From contig NZ_CP135916.1 of assembly GCF_032391395.1 (NCBI RefSeq), positions 3,255,001 through 3,319,000 of the forward strand: a DNA stretch of 64,000 nucleotides. The letters run 5' to 3'. A model generated the notes under the pieces. That model was not told the origin of the DNA, searched no databases, and worked only from the letters and a program-made list of their open reading frames with translations. The position numbers and the translations under genes are program-made. Of this stretch, positions 26,791 to 35,297 are shown one piece after another (the stretch's first letter is position 1; each line of letters opens with the position of its first letter). Origin of the DNA: Sphingomonas sp. Y38-1Y (lineage in GTDB: Bacteria > Pseudomonadota > Alphaproteobacteria > Sphingomonadales > Sphingomonadaceae).

Positions 26791-26891
26791 CCGTTCGTGT
26801 CGAGCGAAGTCGAGACACGTGTTCGAGCGAAGCGAGAAGTCGGCCTCGGCTCCGCTCGGCGGGTGTTCTCGACTTCGCTCGAACCGAACGG
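26791..26891. repeat. palindromic extragenic repeat, family B (copy 3, long form)
   Basis: Arms at 26791-26819 and 26864-26891 share the core TCGAGCGAAGTCGAGA with copies 1 and 2; the loop holds further partial inverse pieces (CGAGCGAAGCGAGAAG…CTCCGCTCGG). It abuts the regulator operator and ends 20 bases before the regulator ATG. Confidence 0.8.
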
Positions 26892-26911
26892 GTTTGTAGA
26901 AAGGTCTTGGA

Positions 26912-28306
26912 ATGCCCCCGCCCCGTCGCCTGTTCGCCGGCCATCAGCTCCGCGCGCTGCGCCGCCGCCACGGCCTCAGCCAGGCGCTGGCGGCCCAGCG
27001 GCTCGGCATCTCGACCAGCTACCTGTCGCAGATCGAGAATGGCGACCGGCCGCTGACCGAACTCGTGCTCGCTGCGCTCGCCCGCGCCTTTCCGCAGGAT
27101 TGGGGGAGGATCGGCGAGGACGCGACGCTCGCCGCCGCCGCCCTTGCCGCCGCCACCGACCCGCGGATCGAGGGGGTGGCAGAGCCCGACCCGGGCCTCA
27201 CCCGCGCGCTTCGCCAGCAGCCGCAACTCGCGCGGCGACTGGTCGCGCTCCACGCCGCCTATGCCCGGGTCGAGGCGCAGGTGCGCGTGCTCGACGACCG
27301 CGTCGATTCGGGCGAGAATGCCGCGCGCCAGCCCTGGGAGAGCGTGCGCGACTGGTTCCACGACGCCGGAAACTATGTCGACACGATCGACCGCGGCGCG
27401 GAGGCGCTCGTCGCGCGCTTCCCCGGCGACGCGGCGCCTGCGCGTGCGATCGCCGAACGGCTGCGCTCACGCCACCGCGTGACGATCGAGCGCGGCGAAG
27501 CGGGCGGCGGGCTGCGTGCCTATGATCCCGCGCGCCGCACCCTCCGCCTCGACCGCGCGCTGCCGCCCGAAAGCGCGGGGTTCCAGCTCGCGCACCAGCT
27601 CGCCCGGCTGGAGCTGGCGGGGGAGATCGATGCGACGGTCGCGGGGTCGGGGCTCGGCGATCCGGCCGCGCGCGCGCTCTTGTCGGTCGGCCTCGCCAAC
27701 TATGCCGCGGGGGCGCTGACCATGCCCTATGCCGCGTTCCGTGAGGCGGCGCGGGCCGAGCGCCACGACATCGACCGGCTTCGCGAGCGCTTCGGCGTCA
27801 GCTTCGAGCAGGCGTGCCATCGTCTGTCCACCCTTCAGCGGCCGGGGGCGGAGGGCGTGCCGATGTTCTTCTGCCGCGTCGACATGGCGGGCAACATCAC
27901 CAAGCGGCATTCGGCGACGCCGCTCCAGTTCGCGCGGTTCGGCGGCGCCTGTCCGCTCTGGATCGTCCATGAGGCGGCGGCGATCCCCGACCGGATCCTC
28001 GTCCAGCGCGCCGAAACGCCCGACGGCGCCCGCTACGTCATCATGGCCAAGGGGCTCGTCAAACCCTCGGGCAGCTTCGCCCGCGCGCCGCGCCGCTATG
28101 CGGTGACCTTGGGGTGTGAGGCCGCGCATGGTGAGGCGTTCGTCTATGCCGACGCGCTGCCCCCCACGAGCGGCGTGACGCCGATCGGCAGTTCGTGCCG
28201 CATCTGCCCGCGCACGACCTGCGATCAGCGAGCGTTCCCACCCGCGGCGTCGGCGATCGCGATCGATCCCGACGCGCGCGGCGTGGTGCCGTATGGGTTC
28301 GAGTAG
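26912..28306 (+). CDS. pccR: PccR/ScfR-type XRE-family regulator of propionyl-CoA carboxylase
   Basis: A 464-residue regulator. An XRE helix-turn-helix occupies about 8-64 ([20 protein letters not shown]…[13 protein letters not shown]). A middle IrrE/DUF955-like part follows (about 150-290) with no intact HExxH: the site reads [10 protein letters not shown]. The DUF2083 C-domain (about 300-460) has [18 protein letters not shown] and the Cys-rich [18 protein letters not shown]. This is the short-chain fatty acyl-CoA regulator family (RamB; PccR of Rhodobacter, which senses propionyl-CoA and activates pcc genes). Its divergent placement from pccB and the paired TTTGCAAA boxes between them support the assignment. 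ATG 26912 has AAAGG 8 bases upstream. Confidence 0.88.
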   Translation: MPPPRRLFAGHQLRALRRRHGLSQALAAQRLGISTSYLSQIENGDRPLTELVLAALARAFPQDWGRIGEDATLAAAALAAATDPRIEGVAEPDPGLTRALRQQPQLARRLVALHAAYARVEAQVRVLDDRVDSGENAARQPWESVRDWFHDAGNYVDTIDRGAEALVARFPGDAAPARAIAERLRSRHRVTIERGEAGGGLRAYDPARRTLRLDRALPPESAGFQLAHQLARLELAGEIDATVAGSGLGDPAARALLSVGLANYAAGALTMPYAAFREAARAERHDIDRLRERFGVSFEQACHRLSTLQRPGAEGVPMFFCRVDMAGNITKRHSATPLQFARFGGACPLWIVHEAAAIPDRILVQRAETPDGARYVIMAKGLVKPSGSFARAPRRYAVTLGCEAAHGEAFVYADALPPTSGVTPIGSSCRICPRTTCDQRAFPPAASAIAIDPDARGVVPYGFE

Positions 28307-28314
28307 CACCGAGG

Positions 28315-28404
28315 AAGCGGGATTTCGGATCAAGTCCGGGATGACGATCTTGGTGCCCGCTCCCCGATCTCTCGTCACCCCGGCCTTGAGCCGGGGTCCC
28401 GCTT
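28315..28404. repeat. palindromic extragenic repeat, family A (copy 2)
   Basis: Arms of 33 bp at 28315-28347 and 28372-28404, inverted with several mismatches; core CCGGCCTTGAGCCGGGGTCC in the right arm. It separates the convergent pccR and the small hypothetical gene and could end both transcripts. Confidence 0.8.
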
Positions 28405-28411
28405 TGACTCT

Positions 28412-28669
28412 CTAAAGGCGTGACCGCTCTTCCTCCGGCGTCGGCCCGGTGCCGCTCTGGGTTGCCACGTCGCCGCCCAGCGCGCTGTCCTGGTCCTGCC
28501 CGTCGCCGACCGCGTCGACATCGCCCACCGGGCCGTCGGGCGGCGCGTTGTCGTCATCGGCACCGATCGCATCCGCGGCGGTGACGGGCTCCTCGTGCCG
28601 CTCGTGCCCGCGGCCGGGGTTCAGGCCGGGCGTGTCGCCCTCGTGCATCCTGCGATCGTCTTCAGCCAT
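28412..28669 (-). CDS. small acidic, disordered hypothetical protein
   Basis: An 85-residue protein starting at ATG 28669 with AGGAG seven bases upstream. It is rich in Asp, Gly, Glu and Pro (DDDNAPPDGPVGDVDAVGDG), with no hydrophobic core, signal peptide or Cys, and is predicted disordered. No family is recognised. The ribosome site and its place between a repeat and a divergent gene favour a real gene, but low-complexity composition keeps this uncertain. Confidence 0.6.
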   Translation of the reverse strand: MAEDDRRMHEGDTPGLNPGRGHERHEEPVTAADAIGADDDNAPPDGPVGDVDAVGDGQDQDSALGGDVATQSGTGPTPEEERSRL

Positions 28670-28772
28670 GTTCGCTCTCCTCTCAATGGCTTAACCGGCG
28701 AAACGCGAGCGAGTTGCCCCCGCCCCGCCGCCCGTGGCAGGATGCGCGGCAAACAGGACGAGGAGAGATGCG

Positions 28773-29528
28773 ATGGCCACCGCGATCCGCGAGGCGAGCC
28801 CCGATCGAGAGCGTGAGGCGCGGCTGCAGCTCGCCGCCTGCTACCGCGTGTTCGACATGCTCGGCTGGTCCGAGATGATCTACAACCACATCACGCTGAA
28901 GGTACCGGGCGAGGAGGGCGCGTTCCTCATCAACCCGTTCGGGCTGCATTTCAGCGAGGTCACCGCCTCCAGCCTCGTCAAGATCGACATCGACGGCAAC
29001 AAGCTGTGCGGATCGCCCCACCCGGTCAATCGCGCGGGGTTCGTCCAGCATGCGGTGTTCCACCGCCACCTTCCCGACGCGCACTGCATCATGCACACGC
29101 ACACCACCGCGGGCATGGCGGTCAGCTCGCTGGAAGGCGGCCTTCGCCCCATCAACTTCTATGCGGCGAGCTTTACCGGCCAGATCGCCTATCATGATTT
29201 CGAGGGCGTGACCGTCCGCGACGAAGAGGGTGCGCGGCTCGTCGCCAATCTGGGCGACAAGCGGGCGATGCTGCTGCGCAATCACGGGATCGTCGCGATG
29301 GGCCGCACGCTGCCCGAGGCGTTCCTGCGTCACTGGTCGCTTCAGCGTGCCTGCGAGATCCAGCTCGCGACGATGAGCATGGGCACCCCGATCGAGGTGC
29401 CGGCCGAGGTGATCGCCGTCCACCAGCGCGACCTGTTCCAGGCGCAGGCCCCTGGCGGCCCCGGCGCCGCCGACTTCGCCGCGATGGTGCGAAAGGTCGA
29501 CCGCATCGATCCGAGCTGGCGGGACTGA
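28773..29528 (+). CDS. class II aldolase/adducin-family protein
   Basis: A 251-residue protein; ATG 28773 is chosen because GAGGAGA lies just upstream and the conserved fold starts at once. Class II aldolase features: YNHITLKVPG (about 30), INPFGLHFSEVTASSLVKID, the zinc-type His pair in MHTHTTAGMAV (about 108-118) and LLRNHGIVAMG (third His, about 170). Members include fuculose-phosphate aldolases, ribulose-phosphate epimerases and decarboxylase-like proteins. The substrate is not determinable, as no sugar or lactaldehyde genes are adjacent. Confidence 0.9.
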   Translation: MATAIREASPDREREARLQLAACYRVFDMLGWSEMIYNHITLKVPGEEGAFLINPFGLHFSEVTASSLVKIDIDGNKLCGSPHPVNRAGFVQHAVFHRHLPDAHCIMHTHTTAGMAVSSLEGGLRPINFYAASFTGQIAYHDFEGVTVRDEEGARLVANLGDKRAMLLRNHGIVAMGRTLPEAFLRHWSLQRACEIQLATMSMGTPIEVPAEVIAVHQRDLFQAQAPGGPGAADFAAMVRKVDRIDPSWRD

Positions 29529-29535
29529 TCGTTCA

Positions 29536-29587
29536 CGTCACCCCGGATCAAGCCTGTCCTGAGCTTGTCGAAGGGTCCGGGGTGACG
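29536..29587. repeat. chimeric repeat: family A arms with a family C core
   Basis: Perfect 12-bp outer arms CGTCACCCCGGA (29536-29547) and its inverse (29576-29587) are of family A. The centre 29553-29575 is the family C core CCTGAGCTTGTCGAAGGG preceded by CCTGT. This looks like one element inserted in, or recombined into, another. Confidence 0.75.
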
Positions 29588-29631
29588 CGTCAGGGTGGAC
29601 CTTGCGGTTGCGCGCGACTACCCGCCGCACC

Positions 29632-29976
29632 ATGAAGGCGACGATCTGGCACAATCCGCGCTGCGGCACCTCGCGCAAGACGCTGGCGATCCTCGAGGAG
29701 ACGCCGGGCGTCGAGGTGACCGTCATCGAGTATCTCAAGACTCCGCCGACTCGCGAGGAACTTCGTCGCCTCTACGAGCGCGCCGGCATGACCCCGCGCC
29801 AGGGCCTGCGCGCCAAGGAGCCGCTCGCGGCCGAGATGGGCCTGCTCAACGCCGACAATATGACGATCGTCGAGGCGATGATGGCGCACCCGATTCTGAT
29901 CGAGCGCCCGCTGGTCGAAACCGACAAGGGTGCCGCGCTCTGCCGTCCGCAGGACAAGGTGCGGGACCTCCTTTGA
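29632..29976 (+). CDS. ArsC/Spx-family thioredoxin-fold protein (arsenate reductase-like)
   Basis: A 114-residue protein starting at ATG 29632. It matches glutaredoxin-coupled Ars[14 protein letters not shown] with Cys11, [40 protein letters not shown] (conserved Arg-Pro) and a C-terminal basic tail shorter than in plasmid ArsC. No ars operon (arsB, arsR) is nearby. Chromosomal members often have unproven arsenate activity, so the specific reaction is inferred. It overlaps the following acetyltransferase gene. Confidence 0.85.
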   Translation: MKATIWHNPRCGTSRKTLAILEETPGVEVTVIEYLKTPPTREELRRLYERAGMTPRQGLRAKEPLAAEMGLLNADNMTIVEAMMAHPILIERPLVETDKGAALCRPQDKVRDLL

Positions 29977-30518
29977 GCGAATGGGATCGCATGGTCGCGG
30001 GCGAGCCTTACGACCCGCACGCCCCAGACATCGCCGCGAAGCTGGCGGCGGCGGGCGAGTGGATGGCGCGCTACGCCGGGAGCTACACCCTGCCCGCGGC
30101 CGAGCGGGAGGCGCTGCTGCGCGAGGGTCTCGGCGCGGTCGGCCCTCGCTGTGTCGTCCGGCCGCCCTTTTTCGTCGACTATGGCGTCAATGTGCGCCTG
30201 GGCGAGGGCGTGTTCCTCAACTTCGACTGCGTCATCCTCGACGTGTGCCGCGTCACCATCGGCGACCGCACGCAGATCGGGCCCAAGGTCCAGATCTATG
30301 CCGCCGACCACCCGCGCGATTGCGCCTCGCGCGCGGCGGGGATCGAGTTCGGCCGGCCGGTGACGATCGGCGCCGACGTCTGGATCGGCGGCGGCGCGAT
30401 CCTGTGCCCGGGCGTGACCGTCGGCGACGGTGCGATCGTCGGCGCGGGCGCGGTCGTCACGCGCGACGTCCCCGCCGGCGCGACCGTCGTCGGCAATCCC
30501 GCGCGCGTGCGGGGATGA
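29973..30518 (+). CDS. maltose/galactoside O-acetyltransferase family (left-handed β-helix)
   Basis: A 181-residue acetyltransferase. TTG 29973 overlaps the ArsC stop (TTGA) and gives the family N-terminus [22 protein letters not shown] 29991 is the fallback. After a helical cap (1-60) come hexapeptide repeats ([61 protein letters not shown]), with the catalytic His in AADHPRD (about 110). It acetylates a sugar hydroxyl using acetyl-CoA; the acceptor is unknown. Confidence 0.9.
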   Translation: MSEWDRMVAGEPYDPHAPDIAAKLAAAGEWMARYAGSYTLPAAEREALLREGLGAVGPRCVVRPPFFVDYGVNVRLGEGVFLNFDCVILDVCRVTIGDRTQIGPKVQIYAADHPRDCASRAAGIEFGRPVTIGADVWIGGGAILCPGVTVGDGAIVGAGAVVTRDVPAGATVVGNPARVRG

Positions 30519-30567
30519 CTCCTGCGGGGGATGACGAGGGCCGCGCACGCCGCTAGAGGCTGCGCGC

Positions 30568-32784
30568 ATGACCCAGATCACGCCCGAGATCGTCGCCGAG
30601 CACGGCCTTTCCCCCGAGGAATATGAGCGCGTCCTGAAGGCGCTCGGCCGCGAGCCCAACCTCACCGAACTCGGCATCTTCTCGGTCATGTGGTCCGAGC
30701 ATTGCAGCTATAAATCCAGCCGCATCCACCTGAAGAAGCTGCCGACCGAGGCGCCCTGGGTGATCTGCGGCCCGGGCGAAAATGCCGGCGTCATCGACAT
30801 CGGCGACAATCAGGCCGCGATCTTCAAGATGGAGTCGCACAACCACCCCTCCTACATCGAACCCTATCAGGGCGCGGCGACGGGCGTGGGCGGCATCCTT
30901 CGCGACGTGTTCACCATGGGCGCGCGGCCGGTCGCCAACATGAACGCGCTACGCTTTGGCCGCCCCGATCATCCCAAGATGCGCCACCTGATCGCGGGCG
31001 TCGTCCACGGCATCGGCGGTTACGGCAACTGCGTCGGCGTGCCCACCGTAGGGGGCGAGGTCAATTTCCACCCCGCCTATGACGGCAACATCCTGGTCAA
31101 CGCGATGACCGTCGGTATCGCGCAGCAGGACAAGATCTTCTATTCGGCCGCCGCGGGCATCGGCAATCCGGTGGTCTATGTCGGGTCCAAGACCGGCCGC
31201 GACGGCATTCACGGCGCGACGATGGCGTCGGCAGATTTCGACGACAAGTCGGACGAGAAGCGCCCGACCGTGCAGGTCGGCGACCCCTTCACCGAAAAGC
31301 TGCTGATCGAGGCGTGCCTCGAACTCATGGCCAGCGACGCGATCGTCGCGATCCAGGACATGGGCGCCGCCGGCCTCACCAGCTCGTCGGTCGAGATGGC
31401 GTCGAAGGGCGGCGTCGGCATCGAACTCGTGATGGACAACGTCCCCCAGCGCGAGACGGGGATGACCCCGTACGAGATGATGCTGTCGGAAAGCCAGGAG
31501 CGGATGCTGATGGTGCTGAAGCCTGGCCGCGAGGCCGAGGCGGAGGCGATCTTCCGCAAGTGGGAACTCGACTTCGCCGTCATCGGCACCGTCACCGATA
31601 CCGGCCGCATGGTGCTCAAGTGGCAGGGCGAGACCGTCGCCGACATCCCGCTCGCCCCGCTGGCGGACGATGCCCCGCTCTATGACCGGCCGCACGTCCC
31701 CACCCCGCCCCGCCCCGAGCTGACCGACGCGCCCGAGAGCGAGGACATTGCCGCCGATCTCCTGCGGCTGATGGCCTCGCCCGACCTCGCCAGCCGGCGC
31801 TGGATCTGGGAGCAGTATGACCACATGGTCGGCGCCGACACCGTTCAGCGCCCCGGCGGCGACGCCGCGGTCGTGCGCGTCCACGGCACCGAAAAAGCGT
31901 TGGCGATCACCACCGACTGCACACCGCGCTACTGCTTCGCCGACCCGGTCGAGGGCGGCAAACAGGCGATCGCCGAGGCGTGGCGCAACCTGACCTGTGT
32001 CGGTGCGACGCCGCTTGCCGTCACCAACTGCCTCAACTTTGCCAATCCGCAACGGTCCGAGATCATGGGCCAGCTCGTCGGCTGTCTGGAGGGGATGGGC
32101 GAGGCGTGTCGCGCATTGGACTTCCCGATCGTCAGCGGCAACGTGTCGCTCTACAATGAATCGAAGGCGACCGGCGGCGGCTCGGCGATCCTGCCCACGC
32201 CCGCGATCGGCGGCGTCGGGTTGATGCCCGACTGGCAGAAGTCGGTCGGCATCGGCTTTCGCCGCACCGGCGACGCGATCATGCTGGTGGGCGAGCGGAT
32301 GGGCCATCTCGGCCAGTCGGTGTGGCTGCGCGAGCTCCACGGGCGCGAGGACGGCCCGCCGCCGCCCGTCGACCTCAAGGCCGAGAAGCGCACCGGCGAC
32401 TTCATCCGCGAACAGATCCGCAAGGGCGCGATCCGTGCGTGCCACGACGTCGCCGATGGCGGCATGGCGGTCGCCGTCGCGGAGATGGCGCTGGCAAGCG
32501 GCATCGGCGCGCTGGTTGACGCGGTGCAGCCGTTCGGGCTTGCCGAAAGCTTCTTCGGCGAGGACCAGGGCCTGTACGTCGTCACCGTCTGCGACCAGTG
32601 CATGGCCGACTTCATGGCCGATGCCGAGCGCGCCGACGTGCCCGCCGATCTGCTCGGTCGCACGATCAAGGACCGGCTGGTGTTCGAGACCGAAGCGGGC
32701 GACTTCACCGTCACGCTCGCCGACCTGCGCGCCGGCCATGAGGGCTTCTTCCCCCGGCTGATGCAGGGCGAGGTCGCCGCCTGA
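30568..32784 (+). CDS. purL: phosphoribosylformylglycinamidine synthase II
   Basis: A 738-residue PurL of the short form, which needs separate PurS and PurQ. Landmarks are SEHCSYKSS near residue 45 (catalytic His region), [22 protein letters not shown] (about 91-112), [17 protein letters not shown] and the second ATP-binding half with [16 protein letters not shown] and GNVSLYNES. It makes FGAM from FGAR, glutamine-derived ammonia and ATP in purine synthesis. purS and purQ are not in the window. Its last codons overlap the probable CTG start of the DUF418 gene. Confidence 0.97.
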   Translation: MTQITPEIVAEHGLSPEEYERVLKALGREPNLTELGIFSVMWSEHCSYKSSRIHLKKLPTEAPWVICGPGENAGVIDIGDNQAAIFKMESHNHPSYIEPYQGAATGVGGILRDVFTMGARPVANMNALRFGRPDHPKMRHLIAGVVHGIGGYGNCVGVPTVGGEVNFHPAYDGNILVNAMTVGIAQQDKIFYSAAAGIGNPVVYVGSKTGRDGIHGATMASADFDDKSDEKRPTVQVGDPFTEKLLIEACLELMASDAIVAIQDMGAAGLTSSSVEMASKGGVGIELVMDNVPQRETGMTPYEMMLSESQERMLMVLKPGREAEAEAIFRKWELDFAVIGTVTDTGRMVLKWQGETVADIPLAPLADDAPLYDRPHVPTPPRPELTDAPESEDIAADLLRLMASPDLASRRWIWEQYDHMVGADTVQRPGGDAAVVRVHGTEKALAITTDCTPRYCFADPVEGGKQAIAEAWRNLTCVGATPLAVTNCLNFANPQRSEIMGQLVGCLEGMGEACRALDFPIVSGNVSLYNESKATGGGSAILPTPAIGGVGLMPDWQKSVGIGFRRTGDAIMLVGERMGHLGQSVWLRELHGREDGPPPPVDLKAEKRTGDFIREQIRKGAIRACHDVADGGMAVAVAEMALASGIGALVDAVQPFGLAESFFGEDQGLYVVTVCDQCMADFMADAERADVPADLLGRTIKDRLVFETEAGDFTVTLADLRAGHEGFFPRLMQGEVAA

Positions 32785-34013
32785 CGCCGGACACCACGCC
32801 CCCACCCCGCGTCCTCGGCCTCGATGTCGCGCGGGGGGCGGCGGTGATGGGCATCCTGCTCCTCAACATCGTGTCGTTCGCGATGCCGAGCGACGCGTAC
32901 ACCAACCCGCTTGCGTGGGGGCCGGCGCGGCCGGCCGACCTTGGCGCATGGGCGATCAACCAGATGCTGTTCGAGGGGCGGATGCGCGGCCTGCTCGCGC
33001 TGCTGTTCGGCGCCGGCGTGCTGCTTGGGGCCGCTCGCGCCGAGCATCGGGCCCGCCGGCATTATGCCCGGATGGCCGTGCTCGCGCTGTTCGGGCTCGC
33101 CCACGGCTATCTCGTGTGGAACGGCGACATCCTGCTCCACTATGCGATCCTCGGCTGCCTGCTGCCGGTCGCGTGGGACTGGTCGGCGGGGCGGCTGGCG
33201 CGGGCGGCGATCGTCGTGCTTGCGCTGCACACGCTGTTGCTCAGCCTCCAGTTCGGCGCGGTTTTTGCCTTTCGCGCCGCGGCGCAGGCGCCGGATGCGT
33301 CCGCCAGCCTCGTCGCCGGGTACCGCGCGTTGTTCGCCAGCTTTCCGCAGGCGGGAAGCGCGTCGACGGCGGCAGAACTAGCCGCCTATCGTAGCGGCTG
33401 GCTCGAAGCGGTTGCCTTTCGCATGGGCCCGCGCGGCGACACGCCGATCCGCCTGCTCCAGTTCGCGGGCGGTGAGACGCTGGGCTACATGCTGCTCGGC
33501 ATGGCGCTGTGCCGGGCGGGCGCGCTGACCGGCGGATGGTCGGACGCGGCGCTCCGGCGGACGATGGCGTGGGGCTATGGGATCGGCATGCCGGGTCTGG
33601 CGGCGCTGACGCTCTGGGGCTTTGCCTCGGACTTCGATCCCGCGGTGCTGATGGGCAATTTCATCGCCTGGTCGATCCCCTTTCGCGTCGCCACCGCGCT
33701 CGCGCATCTCGCGCTGCTGCTCTGGCTGGCGCGGCGCTTTGCCGGTGCGGCTTTCATCGAGCGGCTCGCAGCGGTCGGCCGGTTGGCCTTCACCAACTAT
33801 CTCGCCACCAGTCTCGTGCTGACGACGATCTTCTACGGATACGGTCTGGCCCTTTTCGGCCGCATCGGCCGTGCCGAGCTTTACCTCGTCGTTGCGGCCA
33901 CGATGGCGGGGATGCTGTGGGGATCGCGCTGGTGGCTGGCGCGCCATCGCGTCGGGCCGCTGGAAGGCGTGTGGCGAGCTGCATCGGCAAAACTTGCGAA
34001 CGCGACGCATTAA
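32781..34013 (+). CDS. DUF418-family membrane protein, probable CTG start
   Basis: A polytopic protein of about 410 residues. The family N-terminus ([20 protein letters not shown]) begins upstream of the first ATG/GTG (32844-32847). In that stretch the only near-cognate initiation codon is CTG 32781, which overlaps the purL stop as CTGA and has GAGG seven bases upstream; the frame closes at 32739. Eight to ten membrane segments follow. The C-terminal DUF418 block is present ([30 protein letters not shown]), ending [17 protein letters not shown]418 proteins are inner-membrane proteins of uncertain, possibly transport, role. If GTG 32844 were the true start, the conserved LDVARG motif would be lost. 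Confidence 0.85.
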   Translation: MTPDTTPPPRVLGLDVARGAAVMGILLLNIVSFAMPSDAYTNPLAWGPARPADLGAWAINQMLFEGRMRGLLALLFGAGVLLGAARAEHRARRHYARMAVLALFGLAHGYLVWNGDILLHYAILGCLLPVAWDWSAGRLARAAIVVLALHTLLLSLQFGAVFAFRAAAQAPDASASLVAGYRALFASFPQAGSASTAAELAAYRSGWLEAVAFRMGPRGDTPIRLLQFAGGETLGYMLLGMALCRAGALTGGWSDAALRRTMAWGYGIGMPGLAALTLWGFASDFDPAVLMGNFIAWSIPFRVATALAHLALLLWLARRFAGAAFIERLAAVGRLAFTNYLATSLVLTTIFYGYGLALFGRIGRAELYLVVAATMAGMLWGSRWWLARHRVGPLEGVWRAASAKLANATH

Positions 34014-34038
34014 GGCTTGTGGTCAAGCGATCAGACGG

Positions 34039-34055
34039 TTAGAACGATTCGCAAT
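34039..34055 (+). promoter_or_regulatory. possible Fur box upstream of bfd
   Basis: TTAGAACGATTCGCAAT lies 13 bases before the bfd ATG and resembles the inverted-repeat core (GAGAACGATTCGCA-like) common to Fur sites in many proteobacteria. Iron-repressed bfd is the expected logic. No second box is seen before bfr. Confidence 0.45.
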
Positions 34056-34068
34056 AGCGAGGGTGCTT

Positions 34069-34239
34069 ATGGTCGTCTGCGTTTGCAATGCAATCCGTGA
34101 ACGGGAAGTGCGCGAGGCCGCGCGCGGCGGTGCGATGAGCGCCTGCCAGGCGTATCGCGCGCTCGGATGCCAGGCCAAGTGCGGCCAGTGCGTGCCGTTT
34201 GCGCGAGCTATTATCGATGCAGAGCGCGCTGCTGCCTGA
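34069..34239 (+). CDS. bfd: bacterioferritin-associated ferredoxin (Bfd-like [2Fe-2S] protein)
   Basis: A 56-residue protein with the Bfd cysteine set: CVC at residues 4-6, then CQAYRALGCQAKCGQC in the C-terminal half, whose last CGQC supplies the remaining ligands. Bfd reduces the Bfr core iron so it can leave as Fe2+. It is followed at once by bfr on the same strand. The cysteine-containing short frame and the match to family length make this call firm in spite of size. Confidence 0.88.
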   Translation: MVVCVCNAIREREVREAARGGAMSACQAYRALGCQAKCGQCVPFARAIIDAERAAA

Positions 34240-34348
34240 CACTCGCAACAGCGAAAAACCGCAGATTTCCGCCATTCTTCGGGTATCGCGAGCCGCTTTT
34301 TCGCGCTAAATTACCGGCCTGTTTCCATTCCACGCAAAGGCCGCGCGC

Positions 34349-34843
34349 ATGAAGGGCGATCCCCAGGTTCTCGAATATCTCAACACGGCGCTCAAGAACG
34401 AGCTGACCGCGATCAACCAATATTGGCTGCATTACCGCCTGCTCGACCATTGGGGCGTCTACAAGCTCGCCCAGTTCGAGCGGAAGGAGTCCATCGAGGA
34501 GATGGAGCACGCCGACTGGTTGGCGGAGCGCATCCTGTTCCTCGACGGACTGCCCAACTTCCAGCTGCTCGGCCGGCTGCGCATCGGCGAGACGGTCGAG
34601 GAAGTCCTGAAGGGCGACCTAGCGCTCGAGGAGGAAGCGATCCCGCTGCTCCGCGACGCGATCGAGCATTGCGAGAAGGTCCGCGACTATATCAGCCGCG
34701 ACCTGTTCCGCCGCATCCTCGACAACGAGGAAGAGCATGTCGACACGCTGGAGCGCCAGTTCGACATGATCGAGCGGATGGGCATCCAGAACTACATCCA
34801 GCTCAACTCGCAGTCCGAGAACGACGCCAAGCGCGAGGGGTGA
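34349..34843 (+). CDS. bfr: bacterioferritin
   Basis: A 164-residue haem-containing ferritin. All ferroxidase ligands are in register with E. coli Bfr: Glu18, Glu51, His54, Glu94, Glu127 and His130; Met52, the haem ligand, is present. It forms a 24-mer that stores iron. It sits 109 bases after bfd, with a shared or internal promoter. An intrinsic-type terminator is formed by the following repeat (34954-34980). Confidence 0.97.
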   Translation: MKGDPQVLEYLNTALKNELTAINQYWLHYRLLDHWGVYKLAQFERKESIEEMEHADWLAERILFLDGLPNFQLLGRLRIGETVEEVLKGDLALEEEAIPLLRDAIEHCEKVRDYISRDLFRRILDNEEEHVDTLERQFDMIERMGIQNYIQLNSQSENDAKREG

Positions 34844-34874
34844 TCGGCGGACGTTGAACCCGACCTGCCCGCTT

Positions 34875-34971
34875 CCCCGGCAAGGACCGGGGTCCAGTTG
34901 GGGGACGATTGTGGCGTAGCGCAACGCCCCTCATCGCGGCCTTCCCAACTGGACCCCGGCCTTCGCCGGGG
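34875..34971. repeat. palindromic extragenic repeat, family D (copy 2)
   Basis: Arms of 28 bp at 34875-34902 and 34944-34971 with three mismatches; both contain GGTCCAGTTGGG or its inverse. It is the same family as 7599-7694. Confidence 0.82.
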
Positions 34972-34980
34972 AGGTCTTTT
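34954..34980 (+). terminator. intrinsic terminator downstream of bfr
   Basis: A hairpin CCCCGGC-CTTC-GCCGGGG (34954-34971), part of the right repeat arm, is followed by AGGTC and five T (34976-34980), the usual form of a Rho-independent terminator for the plus-strand bfr transcript. Confidence 0.65.
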
Positions 34981-35005
34981 TGGGTGTCGTCATGCCACCA
35001 ACATC

Positions 35006-35089
35006 GTCACTCCGGACTTGATCCGGGGTCCGGCTTTCTCATCGCTGCGGAGAAGAAGAAGCGGGATCCCGGCTCAAGACCGGGATGAC
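35006..35089. repeat. palindromic extragenic repeat, family A (copy 3)
   Basis: Arms of 31 bp at 35006-35036 and 35059-35089, imperfect inverse; right arm core GATCCCGGCTCAAGACCGGG. It lies 34 bases after the family D copy. Confidence 0.8.
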
Positions 35090-35297
35090 AGGGTTGGCTA
35101 ACCGCGTGCTCGCGCGAAGGCGAAAGTTCGACCACCCGATTTCCAATCACCGACCCTCAGTCCAAATGGCCGAATGAACACCCGCGGGGTTAAGGCGTTC
35201 GCACGCCGTCTTCCATTCCAAGGACCCTGCCATCCTCCAGCCAGCCGACACCGGGCATCCGGACACCCGCGCAGCCGAGCCCGGCGACGGCCTGCCG

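Larger units (their letters stand above)
34844..35297. other. 454-base non-coding gap filled by repeats
   Basis: The gap between bfr and the MFS gene contains a family D palindrome (34875-34971), a family A palindrome (35006-35089) and about 200 bases of ordinary sequence. The frame ahead of the MFS gene stays open from 35178 but has no ATG, GTG or TTG, so the transporter start is kept at 35298. Confidence 0.6.

Noticed and set aside
30949..32805. A 618-codon minus-strand open frame opposite purL
   Set aside because: Antisense shadow; no motif and overlaps an intact purL completely.
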